DNA from: Flavobacterium azooxidireducens
Lineage (GTDB): Bacteria > Bacteroidota > Bacteroidia > Flavobacteriales > Flavobacteriaceae
Assembly: GCF_023195775.1 (NCBI RefSeq)
Contig: NZ_CP096205.1
Coordinates: 992,001 to 1,056,000, forward strand
DNA length: 64,000 bases
Direction of reading: 5' to 3'
The position numbers and the translations under genes are program-made. The stretch's first letter is position 1. Each line of letters opens with the position of its first letter. Below the pieces are notes generated by a model. The model worked only from the letters and a program-made list of their open reading frames with translations. It made no database searches and was not told where the DNA came from. This document shows positions 8,941-17,734 of the stretch, piece by piece.

Positions 8941-9583
8941 AATCTTTTAAATAAAAAGGTTCAAAATAAGCTACATCTTCAAAGCGATTATTCGCGAATA
9001 GGGTGTAGCTTTTTTTAGTCATTTGTTTTGCGGATGGATAAATAACATCATCAACAAACACAAAATTATCTTTTTGAAGAAGTGTTTTCGCTTTTTGAGA
9101 ACTATCCCCAACAAAATAAATAGTTTCATTCATGTCTGAAAATGATTCTTCGTTTAGAATTTCTGCTTTTATATCTCTAATTTTTTGATGATTTTTATCG
9201 AAAATTGCCGAATAAACTTCCATTCGTCTGGCATCAATCATTGGAACAATCACACCTTCTTCAATTGAAATTTGAGAAGCCAAAACTTCTAATGTATCAA
9301 CTGCAATCAAAGGAATATCTAATGCGTAGCACAATCCTTTTGCTGCAGAAACTCCAATACGCAAACCGGTATAGGAACCCGGACCTTGACTGACAGCAAT
9401 GGCTTTTAAATCTGAGAATTTCAAATTGGCTTCGGTTAAAATTTCTTCAATAAAAACATGCAACTTTTCTGCATGTGAATAACCCATTTCTGCTATTTCT
9501 TTGCAAACAATCATTTCACCCGCTTTTGCTAAAGCAACAGAACAATTTTTGGTTGATGTTTCTATGTTAAGTATATATGCCAT
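8927..9583 (-). CDS. tsaB: tRNA threonylcarbamoyladenosine biosynthesis protein TsaB
   Basis: The 218-residue protein starts MAYILNIETSTKNCSVAL and contains the TsaB/YeaZ patterns YSHAEKLHVFIEEIL, AVSQGPGSYTGLRIGVSAAKGL and VPMIDARRMEVYSA. TsaB is the ASKHA-fold partner of TsaD in making t6A37 on ANN-decoding tRNAs in the cytoplasm. The other partners are not in the window. A -7 box (TATTTTTG read on the minus strand, 9601-9608) lies 18 bases upstream. The gene therefore seems to be transcribed apart from the efflux pair that precedes it on the same strand, which ends in its own hairpin. Confidence 0.92.
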   Translation of the reverse strand: MAYILNIETSTKNCSVALAKAGEMIVCKEIAEMGYSHAEKLHVFIEEILTEANLKFSDLKAIAVSQGPGSYTGLRIGVSAAKGLCYALDIPLIAVDTLEVLASQISIEEGVIVPMIDARRMEVYSAIFDKNHQKIRDIKAEILNEESFSDMNETIYFVGDSSQKAKTLLQKDNFVFVDDVIYPSAKQMTKKSYTLFANNRFEDVAYFEPFYLKDFMIS

Positions 9584-9600
9584 AATTGAAATTGAAGTTG

Positions 9601-9608
9601 CAAAAATA
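9601..9608 (-). promoter_or_regulatory. Bacteroidota -7 box for tsaB
   Basis: CAAAAATA on the plus strand reads TATTTTTG on the minus strand, an exact TAnnTTTG match just upstream of the tsaB ATG. Confidence 0.55.
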
Positions 9609-9616
9609 AGACATAA

Positions 9617-9655
9617 AAAAAAGGAAACTAAATTTTAATCTAATTTCCTTTTCAA
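9617..9655 (-). terminator. Hairpin after the efflux adaptor gene
   Basis: AAAAGGAAA pairs with TTTCCTTTT around an AT-rich loop, with a T-run on the minus strand. It separates the TolC/HlyD pair from tsaB. Confidence 0.6.
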
Positions 9656-9670
9656 TTTTTTAAACCGAAG

Positions 9671-10981
9671 TTATTTTTTCTTTTCCTTGGTTTTTTCTTC
9701 TTCCGTTTTTATAAAGACTAAATCTCCTGAATTCAAATCTTTGGTAACAGTTGTATAAGGCCCAACAATCACCACATCTCCTTTTTTCAAACCTTGAATT
9801 ACTTCGATATTGGAATCGTCTTGAATTCCGGTTTTAATGATTCTGATTTTTGCTTTATCACCGTCTTTCACAAAAACACACTCTAATTTTTTATCTGTTT
9901 TTTGAACTACAGATGATTCATTATTTCCATCTTCTGGTTTCACTTCAATTTTATTTGAACCCAACGTATCCGATTTCATAACCACTGCACTAATTGGAAC
10001 AGCGATTACTTTTTCTTTTCTTTTGGTAATAATATCAACCGTTGCTGTCATTCCGGGTCTGAATGGAGAATAACTTTCCGGTTTTCCTTCCAACAAATCC
10101 ATGTAGGATTCTTTTAGAATTCTAACTTTCACTTTAAAATTGGTTACCTGATCGGCAGTAACGGCGTTGCTGGCAGAGTTTGAAATGCTTGTCACAATTC
10201 CTTTGAATTCTTTTTTCAAATAAGCATCTACTTCAATGTTGGTAGAATCGCCAACACTTACTTTTACAATATCATTTTCATTTACATCTACTTCTACTTC
10301 CATATTATTTAAGTTGGCAACTCGCAAAATCTCTGTTCCGGTCATTTGCTGTGTTCCTAAAACGCGTTCACCTAATTCTACTGAAAGTAACGATACTGTT
10401 CCATCTGCCGGAGCATAAATGGTTGTTCTGCCTAAGTTATCTTTAGCTTCTGTTACAGTCGCTGCGGCACTCTGTACTCCATAATAAGCTGCTTGTTTTG
10501 CTGCTTGTGCACCTTCAAAAGTAGCCACTACTCTATCCCATTCTGATTTAGAAATAATTCCTTTATCAAATAGTGTTTTATTTCGGTTATAATTCGCTTG
10601 GGCTTCTTTAAACGTTGCATCTGCCTGACTCAAACCTGCTTTTGTGTTCGATAATCCAGCCACAGATCTGTTTAAGCTAGACGTGTATAAATCGGGATTT
10701 ATTCTAACCAACAAATCGCCTTTTTTAACTAATTGACCTTCTTTAATTGGCAATTCAATAATTTCTCCCGAAACTTCAGAAGATATTTTAATTTCTGTTT
10801 CCGGTTGAATTTTTCCGGTTGCCGAAACGGTTTCAACAATCGTCATTTCATTAACAGCGGCAGTTTCAACTTCTTTTCCTTTGTTTTTATTGCCGATGAC
10901 TCCGGATTTTGAAAGTACTACTAACAGAATTATCAATCCTACTGCGACTCCTAAAAAGGTATATATTACTTTTTTTGACAT
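9671..10981 (-). CDS. Periplasmic adaptor (HlyD/MacA-type membrane fusion protein)
   Basis: The 436-residue protein has one N-terminal membrane helix (TFLGVAVGLIILLVVLSKSG) and then the adaptor pattern. A first lipoyl half-motif (VSATGKIQPETEIKISSEVS, then GQLVKKGDLLVRI) is followed by a long alpha-hairpin (about residues 95-180). The second lipoyl half is IYAPADGTVSLLSVELGERV, followed by beta-barrel and membrane-proximal domains. It would link an inner-membrane pump to the TolC protein encoded 2 bases upstream. A MacB-type ABC or RND pump gene is not in the window, so the exported substrate and energy source are unknown. Confidence 0.88.
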   Translation of the reverse strand: MSKKVIYTFLGVAVGLIILLVVLSKSGVIGNKNKGKEVETAAVNEMTIVETVSATGKIQPETEIKISSEVSGEIIELPIKEGQLVKKGDLLVRINPDLYTSSLNRSVAGLSNTKAGLSQADATFKEAQANYNRNKTLFDKGIISKSEWDRVVATFEGAQAAKQAAYYGVQSAAATVTEAKDNLGRTTIYAPADGTVSLLSVELGERVLGTQQMTGTEILRVANLNNMEVEVDVNENDIVKVSVGDSTNIEVDAYLKKEFKGIVTSISNSASNAVTADQVTNFKVKVRILKESYMDLLEGKPESYSPFRPGMTATVDIITKRKEKVIAVPISAVVMKSDTLGSNKIEVKPEDGNNESSVVQKTDKKLECVFVKDGDKAKIRIIKTGIQDDSNIEVIQGLKKGDVVIVGPYTTVTKDLNSGDLVFIKTEEEKTKEKKK

Positions 10982-10983
10982 AA

Positions 10984-12429
10984 TTATGGTTTTTGAATAA
11001 TTGGGATTCCGAAATAAAATTCTAAAATTTTGGTTCTAAAGATATAATCGTATTTGGTTCTTAAAACTTCTGATTGTGCGTTAACCAACAACGTTTGCGA
11101 TTGATTGAAATCGAAGGCATTCATTAAACCAACCTCAAAACGTTCTTTGGCATAATTATAGGCTTCTTGTCTGGCTTCTACTGTTGTGATAGCTGCTTCA
11201 TAGGATTTCAACGCTCCTTTTACATCTGTAAAGGCTGTAAAAACATTTCTTTCTAAGGTTAATTCTTCTTGTTCATACGCAATTTTACTTCTCTCCAAAG
11301 CCACTTTTGAACGTTGCACATTGTTTCGGGTGGCAAATCCATTAAATATCGGAATCGTTAACTGAACCCCAAAATTCTGACCTTTATTATCATCAAATTG
11401 ATCAAAAATAGGTGCAGGATTACCTAAAACTGCATTGAAATTGGGTTGCAAAACATTTTGATTTGTTCCTTCCACCACACCAATTACAGAAGTTGGATTG
11501 GAAGGATTCAATTCAATTCCCGTTACACGATCTAAGTTGGAAGCTCTGGTGCTAAAACTATAAAAACCTTGTAATCTTGGTTGATAAGCCCCTCTTGAAA
11601 TGGAAACATCCTTTTCTGCAATTTCTAAATTAGTTTGAGCAATTTTTAGCTCTGTTCTTGTTTCTTTTGCTTTTTGATAAATTGCTTCCGGAGTTTGAAG
11701 TAACAATGGTGTTTGAGTCGCTTCATATTCTCTGTCGATAATATCAAAATCTTTAAAATCTTTTATTTGTAAAAGCTGGGCAAGACTTAATTTTGAAATC
11801 AACAATATATTTTCAGCATTAATAACCATTTGTTCACTTGTTGCAACGGTGGCTTTAATATCCATCAAATCGCCTCTTGGAATAACACCGGCCTCCAATA
11901 ACTGTTCAGAACGCTCCATTTGCCTTTGGTTATTGAGCAATTGTTCCTGTTGAACTTTTAAATTTTCTTTGTTGAATAAAATCTGCAAAAAAGCATTCGC
12001 TACATTTAAAGCAACATCTTCCTGCATTTTAGTTAATTGATACTGACTCGCAATTTGAGATAAACTCGCTCTACGAAGTCGGTATTGATTTTGAAGTCCG
12101 TTATAAATATCAACCCCAACATTCACACCGGCAGATGTAAACTGCGTAGTTTGATTTTCTAACAAACCCGTTGTAATATTCTGGTTTAAACCGATATTCC
12201 AAGAATGAGATGCCGTTGCATTGGCTGAAGGCAGAAAACTTCCGATAGCTGCACTTCGTTCAATATCGGCCAACTCTTTATCAAGTGCTGTGTTTTTGAT
12301 GGAAATATTATTTTCAAGTGCATGATTTACGCACTCATCCAATGTCCATTTTTTAGATTGAGAATGGGATGTAATTCCGAATAAAACTATCCAAAACCAA
12401 ACCATTTTTTTTATTGTCGAACTTTTCAT
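10984..12429 (-). CDS. TolC-family outer membrane efflux protein
   Basis: This protein (481 residues from the chosen start) has a signal peptide (MKSSTIKKMVWFWIVLFGIT, then SHSQ). The body has the two-fold TolC repeat: WTLDECVNHALENNISIKNT near the start, long helices with SQIASQYQLTKMQEDVALNV and AYNYAKERFEVGLMNAFDFN. The frame is open up to an ATG at 12456, but a minus-strand -7 box at 12464-12471 would place transcription start right at that codon. The ATG at 12429, in front of a normal signal peptide, is preferred. It forms an operon with the adaptor gene downstream, with a 2-base gap. Confidence 0.88.
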   Translation of the reverse strand: MKSSTIKKMVWFWIVLFGITSHSQSKKWTLDECVNHALENNISIKNTALDKELADIERSAAIGSFLPSANATASHSWNIGLNQNITTGLLENQTTQFTSAGVNVGVDIYNGLQNQYRLRRASLSQIASQYQLTKMQEDVALNVANAFLQILFNKENLKVQQEQLLNNQRQMERSEQLLEAGVIPRGDLMDIKATVATSEQMVINAENILLISKLSLAQLLQIKDFKDFDIIDREYEATQTPLLLQTPEAIYQKAKETRTELKIAQTNLEIAEKDVSISRGAYQPRLQGFYSFSTRASNLDRVTGIELNPSNPTSVIGVVEGTNQNVLQPNFNAVLGNPAPIFDQFDDNKGQNFGVQLTIPIFNGFATRNNVQRSKVALERSKIAYEQEELTLERNVFTAFTDVKGALKSYEAAITTVEARQEAYNYAKERFEVGLMNAFDFNQSQTLLVNAQSEVLRTKYDYIFRTKILEFYFGIPIIQKP

Positions 12430-12463
12430 TAGAAATTTTTGAAATAGTTGCTGCATTAGAATA

Positions 12464-12471
12464 CAAATTTA
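12464..12471 (-). promoter_or_regulatory. Bacteroidota -7 box for the TolC/HlyD operon
   Basis: CAAATTTA on the plus strand reads TAAATTTG on the minus strand. It lies back-to-back with the promoter of the DUF4403 gene. Confidence 0.5.
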
Positions 12472-12507
12472 ATTCATTAGAATTTTATACCCATAGGACG
12501 CTTAAAT

Positions 12508-12515
12508 TATTTTTG
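12508..12515 (+). promoter_or_regulatory. Bacteroidota -7 box for the DUF4403 gene
   Basis: TATTTTTG matches TAnnTTTG exactly. Transcription from about 12521 supports a start codon at 12567 or 12582 rather than further upstream. Confidence 0.5.
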
Positions 12516-12581
12516 TGTTACAACAAAATGAAAAAATCTGAAAATAAATTACATTTACACTCTCAAATGAAATTTGAAACA

Positions 12582-13991
12582 ATGAAATATCTTTTAATTC
12601 CCGTTATACTTTTTGTTATAATTGTTATTTTATCGTCTTGTTCTACTGCAAAAAAGTTAGACCTTATTAAACCAGAACCCGATAATGCGGATCCGGTTGA
12701 ATATGAAACAACAACTTCATTCATTAATCTTCCGGTTACTATTCAACTTAAGGATATTGAAAATCAAACCAACAAATTATTGAATGGATTGATATACAAC
12801 GATTCTATTTTAAAAGATGATGATTTAGAATTAAAAGTTTGGAAACAAGCTCCCATTAAAATTGAAATGGAAAAAGACGGAAATATTACCAAAATAAAAA
12901 CCACTTTACCATTAAAAGTGAATGGAAAATACCGTTATGGTTTTGAAAAAATGGGAATTAGTCTTTATGACACCAAAGAATTTAACCTCAATGGCGTTGT
13001 CACGTTAATTAGCGATGTTGGTTTGACGAATTGGCAACTTAAAACAAACACAAAGATTAAATCGCTGGACTGGACCGAAAGTCCTTCTGTGGTGATTGCC
13101 GGGAAAAACATTCCAATTACGTATATTATTAATCCGGCTGTGCGACTTTTTAAATCGAAAATTGAAAAAAGCATAGACGATTCAATTAAAGAATCGCTGA
13201 ATTTTAAACCTCAAGTTTTAGATGCATTAGACCAAATTGCCACGCCGTTTGAAATGAGTGAACAATATGCCAGTTGGCTCAGAATTGTTCCGATAGAACT
13301 TTATGTAACTGATGCCATTTTACAAAAAAAGGAAATCAAATTAGACATGGGTTTAAAATGTTCAATGGAAACAATTGTTGGAAAAACTCCCGAGAAAAAA
13401 TTTGATAAAAATAAAATTGTACTAAAACCGGTTACTAAAATGCCGGATCATATTTCTGCTAATATTATTGCGGTTTCTACTTACGCAGATGCTTCGAGAA
13501 TTATGACTAAAAATTTTCAAGGTCAAGAATTTGGTGATGGAAAGCAAAAAGTAAAGGTAACTAAAGTTGATCTTTGGCATAAAAACGGCAAAATGATTAT
13601 TGCATTGGACATGCTTGGAAGCATCAACGGCACCGTATATTTAGCAGGATTTCCTCAATATAATGAAGAAACAAAAGAAATTTATTTTGATCAATTAGAT
13701 TATGTTTTAAACACGAAAAGTTTCTTGGTTCGTTCTGCCAATTGGTTGGCTCAAGGTTATGTTTTGAGAAAAATTCAGGAGAGTTGTCGTTATTCTATTA
13801 AACCTAATTTGGATGAAGGAAAAGCCAATGTGATGCAATATCTTCAAAATTATTCACCGATGAAAGGAGTTTTTGTAAATGGAACGTTGAATGATTTTGA
13901 GTTTCAAAAAATTCAGTTAACCAACAAAGCCATCTTAGCTTTTATAAAAGGAAGCGGTCAAGTGGATGTAAAAATTGATGGGATTGAATAA
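12582..13991 (+). CDS. DUF4403 family lipoprotein
   Basis: Read from the ATG at 12582 this is a 469-residue lipoprotein: a short basic n-region, a hydrophobic stretch (LLIPVILFVIIVI) and the lipobox LSSC at about residues 17-20. The rest fits the DUF4403 family of unknown function, with long beta-rich segments such as LPLKVNGKYRYGFEKMGISL and WHKNGKMIIALDMLGSINGT, probably two or more lipid-binding-like repeats. Alternative in-frame ATGs lie at 12528 and 12567. The gene is divergent from the efflux pair, and its stop codon directly abuts the stop of the next minus-strand gene. The role is unknown; an envelope location is inferred from the lipobox. Confidence 0.75.
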   Translation: MKYLLIPVILFVIIVILSSCSTAKKLDLIKPEPDNADPVEYETTTSFINLPVTIQLKDIENQTNKLLNGLIYNDSILKDDDLELKVWKQAPIKIEMEKDGNITKIKTTLPLKVNGKYRYGFEKMGISLYDTKEFNLNGVVTLISDVGLTNWQLKTNTKIKSLDWTESPSVVIAGKNIPITYIINPAVRLFKSKIEKSIDDSIKESLNFKPQVLDALDQIATPFEMSEQYASWLRIVPIELYVTDAILQKKEIKLDMGLKCSMETIVGKTPEKKFDKNKIVLKPVTKMPDHISANIIAVSTYADASRIMTKNFQGQEFGDGKQKVKVTKVDLWHKNGKMIIALDMLGSINGTVYLAGFPQYNEETKEIYFDQLDYVLNTKSFLVRSANWLAQGYVLRKIQESCRYSIKPNLDEGKANVMQYLQNYSPMKGVFVNGTLNDFEFQKIQLTNKAILAFIKGSGQVDVKIDGIE

Positions 13992-14237
13992 TCAGGAAGT
14001 TATTTCTGAAGCCGGTTTCTTTTTATATTTCATTCGATAAACCACATAAAAAACAATGGCAACCATGATGTATGGAAAAGCCATGAGATAGACAATTCCG
14101 TCGTTAACGGCTTCTGCTTTAGAACTATCTCCTGCACTCTCCAAAGCTGCTCGGCACATGGCACATTGAGCAGAAGAGGAAAATCCGATAAGGAAAATAC
14201 AAACTCCGAAAATGTATTTTAAAAATTTAGTAAACAT
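13992..14237 (-). CDS. Small CxxC membrane protein at the end of the cytochrome oxidase assembly operon
   Basis: The protein is 81 residues from the ATG at 14237. An in-frame ATG at 14249 lies deeper inside the upstream gene. It has a signal peptide or first membrane helix (FLKYIFGVCIFLIGFSSSAQ), an exported motif CAMCRAALESAGD, a second membrane helix (LMAFPYIMVAIVFYVVYRM) and a basic tail. It overlaps the DUF420 gene by 11 bases, suggesting translational coupling as the last gene of the ctaB operon. I do not recognise a named family. The CxxC on the periplasmic side and the SCO gene nearby suggest a redox or copper role in oxidase assembly, but that is inference. Confidence 0.7.
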   Translation of the reverse strand: MFTKFLKYIFGVCIFLIGFSSSAQCAMCRAALESAGDSSKAEAVNDGIVYLMAFPYIMVAIVFYVVYRMKYKKKPASEITS

Positions 14238-14787
14238 AATACGGTGCAATCATTAAATAAACAATAACGCCTGTTACTGCAACATACAACCAAATTGGGA
14301 AAGTAATTTTAGCGATTTTTTTGTGCTTATCAAATCGTTCTGAAAGTGCTTTCACGTAGGTAATCAAAACCAAAGGAATTACGGCAATTGACAATAAGAT
14401 ATGCGAAATAAGAATAAAGAAATAAACATAACGAATAATTCCAACTCCGCCAAAGGGCGTACTGTCGCTAGTCATGTGATAAGCCACATACATCACTAAA
14501 AACACTACAGAACAAGCTATTGCACTTTGCATCAGGTTTTGATGCATTTTTTTGTTGCCGTTTTTAATCGCATAAACACCTAAAATCAACAACATGGCAG
14601 TAATACCGTTGATGAAAGCATAAATTGGAGGTAAAAAGGTTAATGGCTCAACATCTATACCGTAATCTTTCAATTTTACTTTGAATAAAATGGCCACCAG
14701 CACCGGAACGGCAATGGAAAGAGTAATAATTAATGCATTGAACTTCTTTTCAATCGAATACTTTTCGTCTATGTTCTTTTCTTTCAT
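14227..14787 (-). CDS. DUF420 membrane protein (CtaM-like)
   Basis: The 186-residue protein has about five membrane segments (ALIITLSIAVPVLVAILF, PIYAFINGITAMLLILGVYA and others). It shows the DUF420 pattern: NGNKKMHQNLMQSAI, then HILLSIAVIPLVLITYVKAL and a final TGVIVYLMI. DUF420 proteins lie in cytochrome oxidase clusters and are linked to oxidase maturation, for example CtaM in Gram-positive bacteria. Here it lies between the SCO gene (1 base away) and the CxxC mini-protein (11-base overlap), which supports an assembly role. Confidence 0.85.
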   Translation of the reverse strand: MKEKNIDEKYSIEKKFNALIITLSIAVPVLVAILFKVKLKDYGIDVEPLTFLPPIYAFINGITAMLLILGVYAIKNGNKKMHQNLMQSAIACSVVFLVMYVAYHMTSDSTPFGGVGIIRYVYFFILISHILLSIAVIPLVLITYVKALSERFDKHKKIAKITFPIWLYVAVTGVIVYLMIAPYYVY

Positions 14788-14788
14788 A

Positions 14789-15478
14789 TTATTTTTCTTC
14801 TAAAAGCACTTTAATATCTTGTTTTAGAGCTTGAATTCCGGTTGCTTCAATTCCGTCATAATAAACAATTGGATTTCCAAAATCGTCTTTGCGACTTCTG
14901 ATGTTTCCATTTTTATCAATTAGGGCAAATAAACCAGAATGTTCGAAACCGCCATCACTCTCTTTATTTTCTCCTGCAAAAATACTAAAACCTTTATTAG
15001 CCAAGTCATAAATATACTCTTTATCACCGGTTAAAAAGTTCCAATTAGGATTTTTCATACCTAAATGTTTAGCATGTTCTTTTAGAACTTCGGAAGTATC
15101 ATGAGCAGGATTAATTGTGATGGAAACAATTCCGAAATCGCTTTGATTTTTTTCAAAATGATTTTGCAATTCCACCATGTTTTTATTCATAATCGGACAA
15201 ATAGTTGGACAGGTTGAAAAGAAGAACTCAACAAGATAAACTTTGCCTTCATAATTTTTGTTGGTAATGGTTTCTCCGTTATGATTTGTAAGATTGAATT
15301 TTGGAGCTTTACCTATTTTTACCAATAAATCTTCAGATGTTTCGGCTTGTCCGGGAGAATTTAATCGATCGATTTTTGTAACATCATCATTTTTAATTCG
15401 ATTAATAATTCTAGGAATAAAAATAATTCCGAAAATTAAAATGATAAATGATATTCCGATGTATGATTTGTTTTTCAT
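14789..15478 (-). CDS. SCO1/SenC family copper chaperone for cytochrome oxidase
   Basis: The 229-residue protein from the ATG at 15478 has an N-terminal membrane anchor (SYIGISFIILIFGIIFIP) and a thioredoxin-like domain. The copper motif CPTICPIMNKN (CxxxC) and the distal His in FEHSGLFALID are both present. SCO proteins deliver copper to the CuA centre of subunit II. An extra upstream ATG exists at 15502 in the same frame but lies inside the preceding gene. The 15478 start leaves a 4-base gap, as elsewhere in this operon. Subunit II itself is encoded 34 kb away at 49413. Confidence 0.92.
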   Translation of the reverse strand: MKNKSYIGISFIILIFGIIFIPRIINRIKNDDVTKIDRLNSPGQAETSEDLLVKIGKAPKFNLTNHNGETITNKNYEGKVYLVEFFFSTCPTICPIMNKNMVELQNHFEKNQSDFGIVSITINPAHDTSEVLKEHAKHLGMKNPNWNFLTGDKEYIYDLANKGFSIFAGENKESDGGFEHSGLFALIDKNGNIRSRKDDFGNPIVYYDGIEATGIQALKQDIKVLLEEK

Positions 15479-15482
15479 GCTC

Positions 15483-16136
15483 TTATTTCTTTCTGTCGGC
15501 ACTATTTTTCTTTAATGCCAAACGGTATTGTGCTAAAATGATTTTAATGTCGTCGCCCATTTCATTGTGCAAATCTGCAGCTGAAATAGAGTTATAACCT
15601 TCTTTGTATTCGGGTTCTCCTTTTTTATTGTTTCCTTTTCTACCTCTTAGGTTTCTTTCTTTATCGATGATAAAAACATTGGGTGTTCTTAAATTTTCAT
15701 CTAATTGACCAATTAAATTTAATTGACTGTAGTAATTCTTAATTTCTTCAGGAGATGCAAAAACATAATTCCATTTAGACATGTCTGAAATTCTACCTAA
15801 CTCTTCTTTTAAATCAACCGTTTGCTCTTCTGTTCCAATCGGAGCAATGCAAATAAGCTGAAAATCTTTGAAACCCATTACTTTTTCATAAATCTTCTGA
15901 TTCAAATTGAAAGCATCTCCTTTATTGTAAAGAATTTGTGTTCCAGGAAAAACTAAAACGGTAATTTTATCTTCTAATGAAAATTGTTCTCCTTTATTAT
16001 TTTTCCAGTTATTTAAATCAGGAATAGACTCTGTAACGGTTGGTAAATGAGTAAAATTATGTACTCCGGAAGCAAAGAAAAGATAAGCTACGATGGGAAG
16101 TATAAACAAAGAAAACAGAACGATATTCTTTTTCAT
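15483..16136 (-). CDS. Membrane-anchored thioredoxin-like protein without redox cysteines
   Basis: The 217-residue protein has an N-terminal anchor (KNIVLFSLFILPIVAYLFFA) and an exported domain whose layout resembles SCO/AhpC folds: SLEDKITVLVFPGT, a helix, FQLICIAPIGTEEQ, and RTPNVFIIDKERNLRGRKG. Only a single cysteine is visible (in ICIAP), so the CxxxC copper or redox motif is absent. It lies immediately upstream of SCO in the same operon. It may be an assembly partner or a degenerate SCO paralogue. I do not recognise a named family. Confidence 0.7.
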   Translation of the reverse strand: MKKNIVLFSLFILPIVAYLFFASGVHNFTHLPTVTESIPDLNNWKNNKGEQFSLEDKITVLVFPGTQILYNKGDAFNLNQKIYEKVMGFKDFQLICIAPIGTEEQTVDLKEELGRISDMSKWNYVFASPEEIKNYYSQLNLIGQLDENLRTPNVFIIDKERNLRGRKGNNKKGEPEYKEGYNSISAADLHNEMGDDIKIILAQYRLALKKNSADRKK

Positions 16137-16164
16137 TTCAATTGCATTTTATTTAGTGCAAAAA

Positions 16165-16195
16165 TAAAAAAAGGTACGCAATGCGTACCTTTTTA
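16165..16195. terminator. Hairpin between COX IV-like gene and downstream assembly genes
   Basis: AGGTACGC pairs with GCGTACCT around a 3-base loop, flanked by A- and T-runs. It lies within the operon and could lower expression of the assembly genes relative to the structural subunits. Confidence 0.7.
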
Positions 16196-16211
16196 TTTAA
16201 CTAATATGGTG

Positions 16212-16652
16212 TTAAAAATTCCATTTAATAAAGGAAGTTTTATAAATCTCATAAATATAATCACCTTCTAACAAAAAGATCAAAGCGATGTATAGTGCAA
16301 GGAAAACAAATGTCCAAACCACAGCTTTTCTCAAACTTGCTTTTTCATCTCTCATGTGCATAAAATCCCATGTGATGTAGTAGGCTTTTACGATAGTTAA
16401 AACTAAAAAGATAAAGTTTAACGGAATCAAAAAGATGAAAGGAGATAAAATGATATTCATCAATGTTGCTCCCAAACCACCTTCAAAAGGAGTCATCCAA
16501 GGCGACATTAATCCGGCTGGCTTATAGATACCTAATACTACTTCTATTGCTGTAATGATAGACAGTAAAATCAGTACACCCCAAATTTTTTGTTCATTCG
16601 ACTTAAATTTAAGTCTACCTCTAAAAATTGCTAAGTTATGTTCGTGTGCCAT
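16212..16652 (-). CDS. Cytochrome c oxidase subunit IV-like membrane protein
   Basis: The 146-residue protein has three to four hydrophobic segments (WGVLILLSIITAIEVVLGIY, FIFLIPLNFIFLVLTIVKAY, AVVWTFVFLALYIALIFLLE). It has the motif YYITWDFMHMRDEKASLRKA typical of prokaryotic COX IV / CyoD-like subunits in Bacteroidota. It begins 22 bases downstream of the long COX III gene. Such subunits assist assembly of the oxidase core and hold no cofactor. Confidence 0.85.
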   Translation of the reverse strand: MAHEHNLAIFRGRLKFKSNEQKIWGVLILLSIITAIEVVLGIYKPAGLMSPWMTPFEGGLGATLMNIILSPFIFLIPLNFIFLVLTIVKAYYITWDFMHMRDEKASLRKAVVWTFVFLALYIALIFLLEGDYIYEIYKTSFIKWNF

Positions 16653-16674
16653 TTTCTTAAATACTTTTTTAAAA

Positions 16675-17688
16675 TTATACTAAGTAGAAGAAGGTAAATA
16701 CAAATACCCAAACTAAATCTACAAAGTGCCAATACAATCCAACTTTTTCAACCATTTCATAACTTCTTCTTTTTTCATACGTTCCTAAAATTACATTTAA
16801 GAAGATGATAAAGTTGATTACAACCCCAGAAAAAACGTGGAATCCGTGGAATCCGGTAATAAAGAAAAAGAAATTAGCAAACTGCTTGCTTCCGTATTCA
16901 TTTCTAACCAAACTAGCTCCTTGAACCACATGAACTGCATCGTTTAAACGAGCTAATGATTCTTCTCTGGTTAAAATAGTTTTGTGCTTCTCTTTATTTA
17001 AAGTTGGATGAACTCCCTTTTTATCATTTTTATCAAAATAGGCTTCTTGCGTTCTAACATAAATGTTGGGATTGGCTTTGAAACCTTCTATTACTTCTGC
17101 AACAGAATAGTCCGGCAAAGAAGCTTCACTGGTAAACCAAATACCGTTTTTACGTTCGTGTTGAGCACGATCTTTTGGCAAAGTAACCGCTAAATCAGAC
17201 ACTTTATATCGTTTTCCTTCTGCATCAACAAATTGGATGATACTTCCTCCTTTTGTTTCGATTGCACCGTATTCACCTTTAATAAAGTTTTTCCATTCCC
17301 AGGCTTGTGATCCAACGAAGATCAATCCGCCAATAACGGTTAAAAACATATAAAAAGCTACTTTCGATTTTTTCATGTGATGACCTGCATCCACGGCAAG
17401 CACCATCGTTACAGATGAGAAAATCAAGATAAAAGTCATTAACGCCACATAAAGCATCGGCAAATCATGACCATGCAAAAAAGGAAAGTGATTAAACACT
17501 TCATCGGCAATTGGCCAACTATCGGCAAATTTGTATCGAGAAAAGCCATAAGCTGCCAAGAACCCTGTAAAGGTTAAAGCATCTGATAAAATGAAAAACC
17601 ACATCATCATTTTGCCATAACTTGCTCCCATTGGCTCGTTTCCGCCGTCCCAGATTTTTTCTTCAGTTGTAGTAACTGTCGCTCCCAT
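16675..17688 (-). CDS. Cytochrome c oxidase subunit III with a large hydrophilic insertion
   Basis: The 337-residue subunit shows COX III features: MMMWFFILSDALTFTGFLAA, the second helix pair, FFFFITGFHGFHVFSG and the ending YWHFVDLVWVFVFTFFYL. Typical bacterial COX III is about 190-290 residues. Here roughly residues 135-255 are a charged, soluble insertion between membrane helices (includes GGSIIQFVDAEGKRYKVSDL and LNKEKHKTILTREESLARLN). The short paralogue without the insertion is encoded just upstream. Both are probably structural subunits of the aa3-type oxidase whose subunits I and II lie at 47584-50576. Confidence 0.9.
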   Translation of the reverse strand: MGATVTTTEEKIWDGGNEPMGASYGKMMMWFFILSDALTFTGFLAAYGFSRYKFADSWPIADEVFNHFPFLHGHDLPMLYVALMTFILIFSSVTMVLAVDAGHHMKKSKVAFYMFLTVIGGLIFVGSQAWEWKNFIKGEYGAIETKGGSIIQFVDAEGKRYKVSDLAVTLPKDRAQHERKNGIWFTSEASLPDYSVAEVIEGFKANPNIYVRTQEAYFDKNDKKGVHPTLNKEKHKTILTREESLARLNDAVHVVQGASLVRNEYGSKQFANFFFFITGFHGFHVFSGVVINFIIFLNVILGTYEKRRSYEMVEKVGLYWHFVDLVWVFVFTFFYLV

Positions 17689-17734
17689 ATTTAGTTATTA
17701 GTTAAAAAGTTCCCAAATTTACATTTTTTTTCTA

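Noticed and set aside
9671..12429. A complete MacAB-TolC efflux system
   Set aside because: Only the adaptor and outer-membrane genes are present. No ABC or RND pump gene adjoins them in the window.
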